Shown here: piece after piece, positions 8,379 to 17,481 of the stretch
Layout of the letters: each line of letters opens with the position of its first letter
How positions within the stretch are numbered: position 1 is the stretch's first letter
Assembly (NCBI GenBank): GCA_947589835.1
Contig: CANQCT010000007.1
Span: 1-43,244, forward strand
DNA: 43,244 bases
Reading direction: 5' to 3'
Origin: an uncultured Clostridia bacterium
GTDB lineage: Bacteria; Bacillota; Clostridia; TANB77; CAG-508
Position numbers and translations under genes: made by a program
Notes under the pieces: generated by a model
What the model was told of the DNA's origin: nothing
What the model saw: the letters and a program-made list of their open reading frames with translations, nothing else
Database searches by the model: none

Positions 8379-8633
8379 TTAATCATCCAATCCAATGTAG
8401 TTTTTTACCATTTTTTCTAGAAGTTCATCTCTTTCTATTTGTCTAATTAAGTTTCTTGCATCATTGTGGCTTGTAATGTATGTTGGATCTCCTGATAAAA
8501 TATAGCCTACTATTTGGTTAATTGGATTATATCCCTTTTCTTCTAAGGCTTTATATACCTCTTTTAGAATTTCCCTGGTTTTTATGTTTTTTTCTTTTTC
8601 AACTTTAAAACTAACGGTTTCATCAGATATCAT
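8379..8633 (-). CDS. ireB: IreB family regulatory phosphoprotein
   Basis: 84 aa. IreB (formerly DUF965) is a substrate of the PASTA kinase IreK and influences cephalosporin resistance in Enterococcus. The family core [17 protein letters not shown] and the [13 protein letters not shown] segment are nearly invariant. The start is the ATG after GGAGGG; an in-frame upstream extension lacks family similarity. It is the first gene of the ireB-ruvX pair. Confidence 0.95.
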   Translation of the reverse strand: MISDETVSFKVEKEKNIKTREILKEVYKALEEKGYNPINQIVGYILSGDPTYITSHNDARNLIRQIERDELLEKMVKNYIGLDD

Positions 8634-8646
8634 ATAATTAACCCTC

Positions 8647-9747
8647 CTATAAATAATTAATTGTATTTTCCTCTTTAGGTGCTCCATCTAGGTATTCTTC
8701 TAATTTTTTAGTAAGTCCTTCTAGTGCTGTTCTTTTGTAGTAAGTAGATACTACTATATTTATTTTTGGTTTTGCAAAAGTTGTTTTGCTTTTTTCTTTA
8801 GAATTAGATTTTATTTCAACTTCTATTTCAATATTTTCTAATTTTTGTTTCATATCTTTCATAAAGTTTGCTGCTGCATCCATTTCTATGCCAGAAAAAA
8901 CAATTGCAAATTTAGGGCCCATATATCGTACAAAAATGTATTCTTCAGATAAATTATCCTTTAAGAAATCACTTACTTCTATGATTATTTGGTTTCCTGT
9001 TTCTCTGTTAAAGGTTTGGTTTATTTCTTCTAGATTAGTAATTTTAAATAAGCATACTGTTGAAGTAGGGTATTTATCTATTATTTTCTTTCCTTCTCCA
9101 AATAAGTATTCTGCTGATTTTAATCCACTAAATTTATCATCTCTTACTATGTTTTCTATTACTTGTTGATTTTCTACAGTTTTTAGTACAGAAACAATAT
9201 TGTTTCTTACTACTTCTAAAATTGTTGTATCAATTTTATCAAATTCGTGTGGTTTACTTCCTTCTATTATCCAATAACCTATATAAACATTTTCAACATA
9301 AAGTGGGAAAAACATTGCAGATTTTGCTCTGCCAAATTCCATTTTTTGATAAGGAAGTCTTTCTCCATCTTTTTGAACTGTAATGTATTTTGGTGTTGCT
9401 GTATTTATGCTGTCTTTAAAAATTTCTTCGTTTTGTAAATTTCTTAAGGTGTCCCAATGTTTTTCATCTACATTAGAAGCTTTTATATCATAGTCTGTAC
9501 CGTTATATATAACAATGGTAGAATATTTAACTTGATACCTTTCAATTAAAATATCGTTAATTTTTTTAATTTTTTCGTCTACTGAGGTAACTTCGCTAAT
9601 TGTATTCATAAATTCTTGTAATACATTTAAGCTTGTTATTTTTTGATTTAAGTTTTGAAAGTTTTGTATTTTTTTGTATATAGACATATTATAGATCATT
9701 AAAAATACTATAATAAGTACTAAAAGTATAATAACTGGTAGTATCAA
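8647..9747 (-). CDS. Membrane-anchored GAF and degenerate GGDEF protein
   Basis: About 366 aa. An N-terminal transmembrane helix (residues 2-22) is followed by a GAF-like sensor (about 45-200) and a GGDEF-like domain (about 210-350). The signature loop reads [13 protein letters not shown], so the GGDEF catalytic acidic residues are missing and diguanylate cyclase activity is unlikely. The start is taken as TTG eight bases after GAGG; the GTG nine bases upstream overlaps the ribosome binding site. It follows the tadZ-like gene by 34 bases. It may act as a signal receiver or a regulator of turnover. Confidence 0.78.
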   Translation of the reverse strand: MILPVIILLVLIIVFLMIYNMSIYKKIQNFQNLNQKITSLNVLQEFMNTISEVTSVDEKIKKINDILIERYQVKYSTIVIYNGTDYDIKASNVDEKHWDTLRNLQNEEIFKDSINTATPKYITVQKDGERLPYQKMEFGRAKSAMFFPLYVENVYIGYWIIEGSKPHEFDKIDTTILEVVRNNIVSVLKTVENQQVIENIVRDDKFSGLKSAEYLFGEGKKIIDKYPTSTVCLFKITNLEEINQTFNRETGNQIIIEVSDFLKDNLSEEYIFVRYMGPKFAIVFSGIEMDAAANFMKDMKQKLENIEIEVEIKSNSKEKSKTTFAKPKINIVVSTYYKRTALEGLTKKLEEYLDGAPKEENTINYL

Positions 9748-9781
9748 GAAATTCACCTCTTTTGCTTCTAAAATAGTTTGT

Positions 9782-12397
9782 TTAATAATTATTTTTCATT
9801 TTATTTAATGTATTATTCATATTATTAGAAAAATTGTTTTGAGTTTGGTAATTACTATAATTGCTATATTTATTTTTTGTATTATTAATTAAAGGATATA
9901 CCATATCGCCTAGTTTATTAAGCTCTAGTAAGAAGTTTTTTGAATATCCGTTTAAAGTAATTTTACAATTTATAAGTGCTTCTAAGTATTTAGCATAAGC
10001 TTGTTCTTCAAATTGAATTGTTGTGTATTTAACAGTATCTTTATTAAATAGCTCTGTCATAAATGACATTGCTGGGTCATTATAATATGCCATTCCTCCA
10101 ATAATTGTTTTTTCAGATATGCTTCTTAATTTTACTGCTTTGTTTAAAACAATTCTAATTTTTTCTGGATATAGTACATTTTTTGCTTTTAAATCTCTTA
10201 AAAATGCTGTTAATGGTTGAATGGTTAATACATCTAAGCTTTGTACTAAATATAGTTCTTGTGCTTCTTTAAAATAATTATAGTTTGTTTCAAAATCACA
10301 ATCTAAAATAACTAATGAATAGTTTTTCATTAAAGTTTGTAATATTTGGCTATAATCTTCTGTTTGCTCATCTTCTCCAGGAAGAGTTGTGTATACTGTT
10401 AAGTTTTTGTGTACTGCAATTCCTGTAGCGTTTCCTTGCTTTAAATTTTCTATGCAAGAGTATGCCATTTTTCGTAAGTTTTCTTCGTTTTCGGTATATA
10501 TGTAATATGCATTTTTGTTTTTAGTTAAGTCTAAAATTGCTGTATTAATACCTTTTTGAGATAATACTTCTGCAATATTATTTACTAAAAATGAGGTTCC
10601 ATTTTTAGATGTACCTACAAATGCAACAAGTTTTTTATTTTGTGACATTAAACCATTTGTAATTGTGCTGTTATATGAGTTTGTTGTTTGAATTGAGTTT
10701 AAATTAGATGTTTCTTGTTTAATATTTTGTATTGGTGGTATTTGATTTAAACTTTCTTCAGGTTCTATATCTTGAATAATTTGTTCTACATTTTGAGTAG
10801 GATTACTTCTTTGTGTATTTTGAGTAAACTCTTCTTGCTCTATATTTTTAATAGGTTCTTGTGCATTTATATTTTTAACAGGATTTTCTTTTTTAGCATT
10901 TATAGCTGATTTTTGTTTTGAAGAATTAGCTTGTGCTGTACTTCCTATCATTCCATCATCTTGTTCTTGCATAGTTTGTATTAACATTTCGTTTTCTTCA
11001 AATAATTCGTCATTTTCTAGGCCTGGCAAAATCATTCCGCTTTTTGAAGGTGCTACATTAGGTGTAGTAGCTTGTTTAGAGTCTGTATCTTCATCTCCTA
11101 ATTCAAAAAGGTTAACTGGTGCTTGGATTTTTGGCTCAGTAGGTTCTGCTATATGTTCTGGTTCTACAGCTACAGAAGTATTTTCTTCTACTTGTTTTTT
11201 AGGTCTTCCTCTGCCTTTTTTAGGTTGTTCTTCAGGAACCTTGGTTTCTTCTATAACTATTTTTTTAGGTCTTCCTCTTCTTTTTGGCTCTGGTTCTACT
11301 TCTGGCTCTGATTCTGTAACTTGCTCTTGTTGTTTAGGATTTTCATATTGATTATATTGTGTTTGAGCTGTATCAGCTTCTGGAGTATTAATTGGTTCAT
11401 TTTGGATAGTAGTAGGAAGACTTCCTAATATATCATCTATTTCTTGTGATTGTTCTGGCACTACATTATTTTGAACTGTAGCCGACTCTTTAGGTAATAC
11501 TTCATCCATTTTTCTAACACGTGCAGTATTTATAGCTGATGGTATAATAACAGGTTCTGTCATTTTATTTTGTGTTAGATTTTTTTCTACTAAATCTATG
11601 CCAGAATTATCGCTATTTTCATTATTTTTTTGTTTTGCAAATTTTGAATTTTTGTTGTTAAAAGATGGAGCTTTATATATTTGCCCTTTAGAACTTGGCA
11701 TTCCAAATGAAACTATTTCTTGATATTTTTGGCTATTTGCCTCTAGTACAGCTTTTACATTTAAAGGTAAAAACTTAGCAATTAATCTTAATTGAGGTTC
11801 TGTGTATTGACTAGCAATATGGTCAAAACTTTCTACATATTTTTCTTCGTTTCCATTTATTTTTTTGTAATAATTTAAGATGTTTTGAATTTCAACTTCA
11901 CTAACATCTCCTTCATTTTCTACTTTATAATCAACATCATCAGAATCAATACGATAGTATACTTTGGCTTCTTTTTTGCTACGTGGTTTTTCTAGTAATT
12001 CGCATACTTTAGTAATGCTTCTATCTTTTCCAAATAATGCATTATAAACACCAATTCCAAATAGCTTTACTAATAGTGGATCTGATTTTTCTCTTCTATC
12101 TGTGCAAATTAAAATAATTGGAATATCATTTCCAGATTGGTTTGTTGCTTCATCGCTAATATTATCCATTTTTTCAAAAATGAATTTATCTATTGCATCA
12201 TAATTATTGTTTGAAAATGGCTGTAAATCTTCACTAATGATTATTCTATCATAAGTTTTATCTTTTTGTAATTCTTTAATAATTGCATTAAAATAATATA
12301 CATTTTTTGCTGAAATAATTTCTTTATAGTCTTGTTGATATTTTTTTATTATAGATTCAGAAATGTTTTCATTATTTACTGCAAATAATACTTTCAT
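9782..12397 (-). CDS. TadZ/CpaE-like protein with degenerate MinD/ParA ATPase domain
   Basis: 871 aa. The N-terminal ~130 residues look receiver-like (VLFAVNN...IIISEDL...FGIGVYNALFG). The middle (about 250-600) is low-complexity, rich in Gln, Glu, Asn and Pro, with two AT-hook-like cores (RRGRPKK and GRGRPKK). The C-terminal ~270 residues resemble a SIMIBI ATPase (FVGTSKNGTSF, then LVILDCDFE), but the P-loop lysine before Ser is replaced by Thr, as in atypical TadZ/CpaE proteins. Its ribosome binding site lies inside the last codons of the pilin-like gene. It may position an envelope secretion or pilus apparatus. Its substrate is unknown. Confidence 0.65.
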   Translation of the reverse strand: MKVLFAVNNENISESIIKKYQQDYKEIISAKNVYYFNAIIKELQKDKTYDRIIISEDLQPFSNNNYDAIDKFIFEKMDNISDEATNQSGNDIPIILICTDRREKSDPLLVKLFGIGVYNALFGKDRSITKVCELLEKPRSKKEAKVYYRIDSDDVDYKVENEGDVSEVEIQNILNYYKKINGNEEKYVESFDHIASQYTEPQLRLIAKFLPLNVKAVLEANSQKYQEIVSFGMPSSKGQIYKAPSFNNKNSKFAKQKNNENSDNSGIDLVEKNLTQNKMTEPVIIPSAINTARVRKMDEVLPKESATVQNNVVPEQSQEIDDILGSLPTTIQNEPINTPEADTAQTQYNQYENPKQQEQVTESEPEVEPEPKRRGRPKKIVIEETKVPEEQPKKGRGRPKKQVEENTSVAVEPEHIAEPTEPKIQAPVNLFELGDEDTDSKQATTPNVAPSKSGMILPGLENDELFEENEMLIQTMQEQDDGMIGSTAQANSSKQKSAINAKKENPVKNINAQEPIKNIEQEEFTQNTQRSNPTQNVEQIIQDIEPEESLNQIPPIQNIKQETSNLNSIQTTNSYNSTITNGLMSQNKKLVAFVGTSKNGTSFLVNNIAEVLSQKGINTAILDLTKNKNAYYIYTENEENLRKMAYSCIENLKQGNATGIAVHKNLTVYTTLPGEDEQTEDYSQILQTLMKNYSLVILDCDFETNYNYFKEAQELYLVQSLDVLTIQPLTAFLRDLKAKNVLYPEKIRIVLNKAVKLRSISEKTIIGGMAYYNDPAMSFMTELFNKDTVKYTTIQFEEQAYAKYLEALINCKITLNGYSKNFLLELNKLGDMVYPLINNTKNKYSNYSNYQTQNNFSNNMNNTLNKMKNNY

Positions 12398-12401
12398 TCG
12401 T

Positions 12402-12812
12402 TTAACCCCTCCAACCTCTTACAACGATTGCGAAAATTAATGGTAATACTTGACAGATTACCATAACTGTAATAATGGCAACTAAAACGCCAAAACCTTT
12501 GTCTTGTACGTCTAGTTTTCTAATTCCAATAACATAACGGTAGATTGCTGCAATTACAATTCCTATAAATCCAAAAGGTATGCTGTATATTCTAATGATA
12601 TTTAAAATATACGCAGCAAAGCCATATGTGTTATCTCCGTAGGCTACTTGATAATCTTCTAAGCTTTTTAGTGCTTTATCTTTTAGTTCTACTAAATTTG
12701 TTGTAGAAGTTGTTTCAGATGTTAGTGTATTTTGTGGCGCAGTAGTTGCATATACTGAAACTGTGCCAAATATAACTAATAAAACAAATAAGATTGTTAT
12801 TACTTTTTTCAT
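12402..12812 (-). CDS. Small secreted/membrane protein, pilin-like (TrbC/VirB2-type layout)
   Basis: 136 aa. A signal peptide (residues 1-22, ending VYA) is followed by a Thr-rich stretch, a short amphipathic region, and two transmembrane helices (about 73-93 and 107-129). The end is positively charged. This matches VirB2/TrbC pilin organisation, though sequence identity cannot be shown by eye. It is translationally coupled to the tadZ-like gene (five bases apart), which supports a shared envelope structure. An unrelated holin-like or membrane accessory protein is the alternative. Confidence 0.55.
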   Translation of the reverse strand: MKKVITILFVLLVIFGTVSVYATTAPQNTLTSETTSTTNLVELKDKALKSLEDYQVAYGDNTYGFAAYILNIIRIYSIPFGFIGIVIAAIYRYVIGIRKLDVQDKGFGVLVAIITVMVICQVLPLIFAIVVRGWRG

Positions 12813-12956
12813 TAATTTATTTGCCCCTTCCTTTATTTCCTTTTTAGTTCATTTTTTTTACTTATTATATCATACAATAAACCGCAGAAAATATCAAGAA
12901 AAAAAAGATATTTTTTATATTTTTTAGTTACTAGTTAACGGCTTTACTGTTAATCT

Positions 12957-13074
12957 GCTTAGAAATAGTACTAGTTTTCTTGTTTTTCAAATTGCCCGTT
13001 GCAGAAGTAGCTTCAAATAAGTAAAGTCAGAACGGGACCTCTCAAAACTGCGAAAAATAGTACTATTTCTAAGC
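12957..13074. repeat. Structured dispersed repeat, copy 2
   Basis: Second copy of the 102-bp core at 6604-6717, in the same orientation, with only about five substitutions. Here the terminal inverted repeat extends to 16 bp with a different flank (GCTTAGAAATAGTACT at 12957-12972 pairing with 13059-13074). It lies in the 3' region of dnaE upstream of the pilin-like gene. The loop of the inner GAAG-CTTC hairpin differs from copy 1 while its stem is kept. Confidence 0.85.
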
Positions 13075-13126
13075 TTTAATATAATTATAACTATTAACTA
13101 TTTTTCAGTTACTCTTAAAGCAATTA

Positions 13127-16100
13127 CTAAATACTTTCAATAACAATAGCATTTTCTTCTCCTATTAGTTCTTGAAATTGTTTTAAAATTTCTGGTGTTA
13201 TATATATTCCACTTTTGGTGGTATCTATTTTTTCTCCATTTTCTATTTGCATTTGCATATTATTTTTTTCACCGCTAAAAAAGTATATGGCTCCTTTTAG
13301 TTTTTCTCTTGTAGGTTCGTCTAAGTTTGTGATGTTAAGTTTGAAAATTTTCTTTTTTATTTCTGCAAATTCTTTAATTGTTCTTGCTACAATTTTAGGT
13401 TCTTCATCTTCTCTAATGCTAAGTTTTCCTTCTATTAAAACTATATTTTCTTCAACTAATATGTTAGAGCAGGCTTGATAACAATTTTCAAATACAATAA
13501 TTTCGGCTTGTCCGGTATAAGTCTTCTACTGTAATAAATGCCATTAATTTATTGTTTTTTGTATATTTCTTTTTTACAGAAGAAATAATTCCTGCATAAG
13601 TAACATTTTGACCGTCTTTAAAGTCTAATTTAGCTTGATTTTGCTCTAGTTCTACATTTTCACCATTTTCTAAGTCTGTTTGCATAAGCTGTCTTAGTAG
13701 CATTGTGTTAATATTAGTTTTTGCTTCAATTTGATGCCTTATATTTTCTAGTGGATGGCCTGAAATGTATAAACCTAACATTTCTTTTTCCATACTAAGC
13801 AATTCTTTTGAATTATATTCTGGAAGAATTATATATTGATATTTCATTTCTTTTATTTCTTTTAGGTTTTCATTTTCGCCCATATCAAACATACTTACTT
13901 GACCTTCAAAGCTTTTTTTGTTGCTACTGCTAATAGAATCAAGAATAGTTTCATACGATGCTATTAATGTTTTTCTGGTTTGACCTAAGCCATCAAATGC
14001 TCCTGCTTTTATTAAACTTTCTATACATTTTTTATTTACTTGTGCGTTTTGTATTCTTTCACAAAAGTCGCTAAAATCTTTAAAATCTCCGGCCTTTTTC
14101 TCTAATATTAACTATTTCATCTACTGCTGATGTACCTACATTTTTAATGCTACCTAAGCCAAAACGTATTTGATTTTTATCTACAGTAAATTTAGTGTCA
14201 CTTTTATTAATATCAGGTTTTAAAATTGCAATTCCAAGTCTTTTACATTCTTCAATGTAACCTGGCACTTTATCTAAATTTCCTAAAAAGCTATTAAGCA
14301 TTGCTGCCATAAATTCTGTTGGATAGTATGCTTTTAAGTATGCTGTTTGATATGATACTACTGCATACGCAGCAGCATGTGATTTATTAAATGCATACTT
14401 TGCAAATTCTGCCATTTCATCAAATATTTTGTTAGCAGATGCTTCATCTATTCCATTTCTAACACAACCCGGTACTATAATATTGCCATTTTCGTCTGTT
14501 TGACCATTTATAAATATTTCTCTTTCTTTTGCCATTACATCTAGCTTTTTCTTACCCATTGCACGCCTTACTAAATCTGCTCTACCAAGAGAATAGCCTG
14601 CTAAATCTCTTACTATTTGCATAACTTGTTCTTGATATACCATACAGCCATAAGTAACTTCTAGTATTGGCTTTAATGCTGGGTGAGTGTATACTGCATG
14701 CTCTGGATCTTTTTTGTTTGCAATATATCTTGGAATTTGATCCATTGGGCCTGGGCGGTAAAGTGAAACACCGGCGATAATATCTTCTAGGCAGTCTGGC
14801 TTTAGTTCTTTCATAAAGTTTGTCATTCCTTGACTTTCAAATTGGAATATTCCAACTGAATCCCCATTTTGCCATAGTTTGTATACCTTAGGGTCATTCA
14901 TTTCTTCATCAAATTTTACATCTATTCCTCTATTTGCTTTTACTAGATCAATGGTGTCTTTTATAACAGTTAATGTGCGAAGCCCTAAAAAGTCCATTTT
15001 TAAAAGGCCTAGCTCTTCTAGTGTGGTCATTATATATTGTGTAGATATTGCATCATCTCTTACATATAATGGTACATAGTTTACTACTGGCTCTTTTGTA
15101 ATAACAATACCACAAGCATGAGTAGAGGCCTGCCTTGGCATACCTTCTAATGCCATTGCAATATCTAGTAGTTTTTTTATTTCTGCGCTATTTTCGTAAA
15201 GTTCTTTTAGTTCCCTGTTTTGCTCCATAGCTTTTTTTATTGTAATATGTATTTCGTTTGGTATCATTTTAGCAAGCTTATCTGCTTCTGCATAAGGCAA
15301 ATCTAGCACTCTTGCTACATCACGAATTACCATTCTTGCAGACATTGTACCAAATGTAATAATTTGTGAAACGTGGTCTTTGCCATATTTTGATTCTACA
15401 TATTCTATTACTTTGTCTCTTTTTTCATAGCAAAAGTCAACGTCAAAATCTGGCATACTTATTCTTTCTGGGTTTAAGAAACGCTCAAAAATAAGGCCAT
15501 ATTTTATTGGGTCAATGTCTGTAATTCCTATGCTATAAGCTACAATAGAACCTGCACCAGATCCACGACCTGGGCCTACTGGAATATCATGAGTTTTTGC
15601 ATAGTTAATATAATCCCATACTATTAAAAAATAATCTACATATCCCATTTTGTTAATAACACTAAGTTCATACTTAGCTCTAGATAGAATTTCTGGAGGG
15701 ATTTGGGTGTTATTTTCTTCTATGCTTTTATTTGTTTCACTGCTTTCCTGCTGTGTGCTTTTATTTGTTTCGCTGATATTTTCTTCTAAGCTGGCTTCTA
15801 TACCATTTGCTTGTTCTTTACTTCCATAGCGTTTTGCTAGTCCATCCATTGTAAGCTTTTCTAAGTAATCATAATGAGTTTTAAATTCTTCTGGCACATC
15901 ATAGTTTGGCAAAATTGTATGTCCGAATTCAAATTCAACATTACATTTTTCAGCTATTTTTACTGTGTTTTCAATAGCATCTGGAACATTTCTAAAATAA
16001 TCTGCCATTTCTTCTGGAGATTTTACATATAATTCATCTGTTTCAAAGCGCATTCTATCTTCATCTGTCATACGCTTTCCAGTTTGTATGCATAAAAGTA

Positions 16101-16755
16101 CCTCATGGTTATATGCATCTTCTCTTTTTAAGTAGTGAGCATCGTTTGTAGCAACTAATGGAATATTTAGCTCTCTAGATAATTCTATTAATTTTTGGTT
16201 TGCTAGCACCTGCTCTTTTATTCCATTATTTTGAATCTCTAAATAATAATCATCTTTAAATAAGTTTTTAAACCATAAAGCAACCTCTTTTGCTTTTTCC
16301 ATGTCATTTGCTAAGATAGCCTGATTTACTTCTCCTGCTAGGCAGGCACTACAGCAGACTAAGCCTTCATGATATTTTTCTAATGATTCATGGTCAATAC
16401 GTGGCTTATAGTAAAAGCCTTCTGTGTAGCCTATTGAAACTAGTTTTGCCAAGTTTTTGTAGCCTTCATTATTTTTTGCAAGCAAAATTAAATGGCTATA
16501 TTTTGCATCTAAATTAGGGTCTTTATCAAACCTTGAACGTGGTGCAACATATACTTCACATCCAATAATTGGCTTAACACCATTTGCTTTGCAAGCTTTA
16601 TAAAAATCTATTGCTCCAAACATAGCTCCATGGTCTGTAATTGCCATAGCATCCATTCCAAGTTCTTTTGCACGAACTGGTAAGTCTTTAATTCTATTAG
16701 CACCATCTAACAAGCTAAATTCACTATGTATATGTAAGTGTACAAAATTTGACAT
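13127..16755 (-). CDS. dnaE: DNA polymerase III alpha subunit DnaE, needing two +1 frameshifts at CGG
   Basis: About 1208 aa once two single-base shifts are allowed. The N-terminal PHP domain has HLHIHSEFSLLDG. The polymerase active site has PDFDVDFCYEK (catalytic Asp pair), with GRGSGAGS and HACGIVI nearby. Then come the helix-hairpin-helix region (KAGAFDGLGQTRK) and a C-terminal OB domain. In the plain frame translation ends at 14080 after EKGRRF. The conserved protein resumes one base on (EKG-GDFKDF) and must shift again at 13512 (EDLY-GQAEIIVF) before the TAG at 13127-13129. At both sites the interrupted codon is CGG. A low-complexity insert (repeated SETNKS) lies near residues 317-345. 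The start ATG follows AAAGGA. DnaE is essential in Bacillus, so a dead gene is unlikely. Confidence 0.88.
13512..13514 (-). other. +1 frameshift site B in dnaE (TAC CGG A)
   Basis: In frame the sequence reads TTA TAC CGG ACA AGC and stops 24 bases on. Skipping the C gives TTA TAC GGA CAA GCC (LYGQA), followed by the conserved OB-fold strand EIIVFENCYQA and the rest of the gene. The glycine restored here is the family-conserved one in EDLxG. Confidence 0.75.
14089..14091 (-). other. +1 frameshift site A in dnaE (GGC CGG A)
   Basis: In frame the sequence reads AAA GGC CGG AGA TTT and then TAA. Skipping the C of CGG gives AAA GGC GGA GAT TTT (KGGDF), which continues as KDFSDFCERI, the conserved DnaE segment, and stays open for nearly 200 codons to site B. 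Confidence 0.75.
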
Positions 16756-16798
16756 TTTTTAGTTTCCTTTCTATTTACTTCATTTTAGTTTTAAGAAC

Positions 16799-17452
16799 TT
16801 ATACTCCTTGAATACAATTATCGTAAATCCAATTTTTCATTTCTTCCATATCATTTGTTTCATAAAATTTAACTAGTAAAGTTTTAAATTTTCCATCTAG
16901 TTCTACTGGAACATTTAGTATTCCTTTTCCATTTTCAATTAGAATTTTGTTGGCAATTAAAGTTGCTACTCGTTTGTTTCCATCTTTGAATATTTGGCTT
17001 CTCATTATCCATAACATTGTAGTAATAGCCCTTTCGGTAACATTTTCTATTTTCATTATTTCATTTAATTCTTTGTGTAATTCTTCTGGATTTGGTATTT
17101 CTGGTCTCCAATTTGTACCACTAATTAACACATCAGATGTGCGAATTCTTCCTAAGTCCTGATAGTCTAGCTCTGTTTTTGCTATAAGAGTATGTAATTC
17201 TTCTATAAAACCTAAATGCATTTGTGCATTTATATTTTCTATTATGTATTTCCATGCATCTCTTAAGCAACAAACCTTCCCTATTTCAGATGGTTTTACA
17301 TTTTCTACATTTACGTCATTTAGTATATCATTTGTTTGTGCAAAAGTTACAGCTATTCCTTCTAGGTTTGCACTTTTGTATACAGCATCTACTAATAGTC
17401 TTTTTGCTATTAATATGTTATCTTTTTGTAACATATTATATTTATCTTTCAA
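16799..17452 (-). CDS. Fic/DOC family protein with altered catalytic motif
   Basis: 217 aa. The Fic core lies in residues 75-205; the catalytic loop reads SQIFKDGNKRVATL near 150. The usual motif is HxFx(D/E)GNxxR, so the catalytic His position is Gln here while the nucleotide-binding DGNKR is kept. An N-terminal SANLEG matches the (S/T)xxxE(G/N) inhibitory helix of autoinhibited Fic proteins. AMP-transfer activity is therefore doubtful. The start is TTG after GGAGG. It lies 43 bases upstream of dnaE and 29 downstream of the FAD protein, all in one direction. Confidence 0.82.
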   Translation of the reverse strand: MKDKYNMLQKDNILIAKRLLVDAVYKSANLEGIAVTFAQTNDILNDVNVENVKPSEIGKVCCLRDAWKYIIENINAQMHLGFIEELHTLIAKTELDYQDLGRIRTSDVLISGTNWRPEIPNPEELHKELNEIMKIENVTERAITTMLWIMRSQIFKDGNKRVATLIANKILIENGKGILNVPVELDGKFKTLLVKFYETNDMEEMKNWIYDNCIQGV

Positions 17453-17481
17453 ATTACTTCCTCCTTTATTACAATTAATAA

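Noticed and set aside
13127..16755. dnaE as a pseudogene broken by two mutations
   Set aside because: Both breaks are single extra C bases that create CGG before a conserved glycine codon, all downstream domains are intact, and the gene family is essential in related bacteria.
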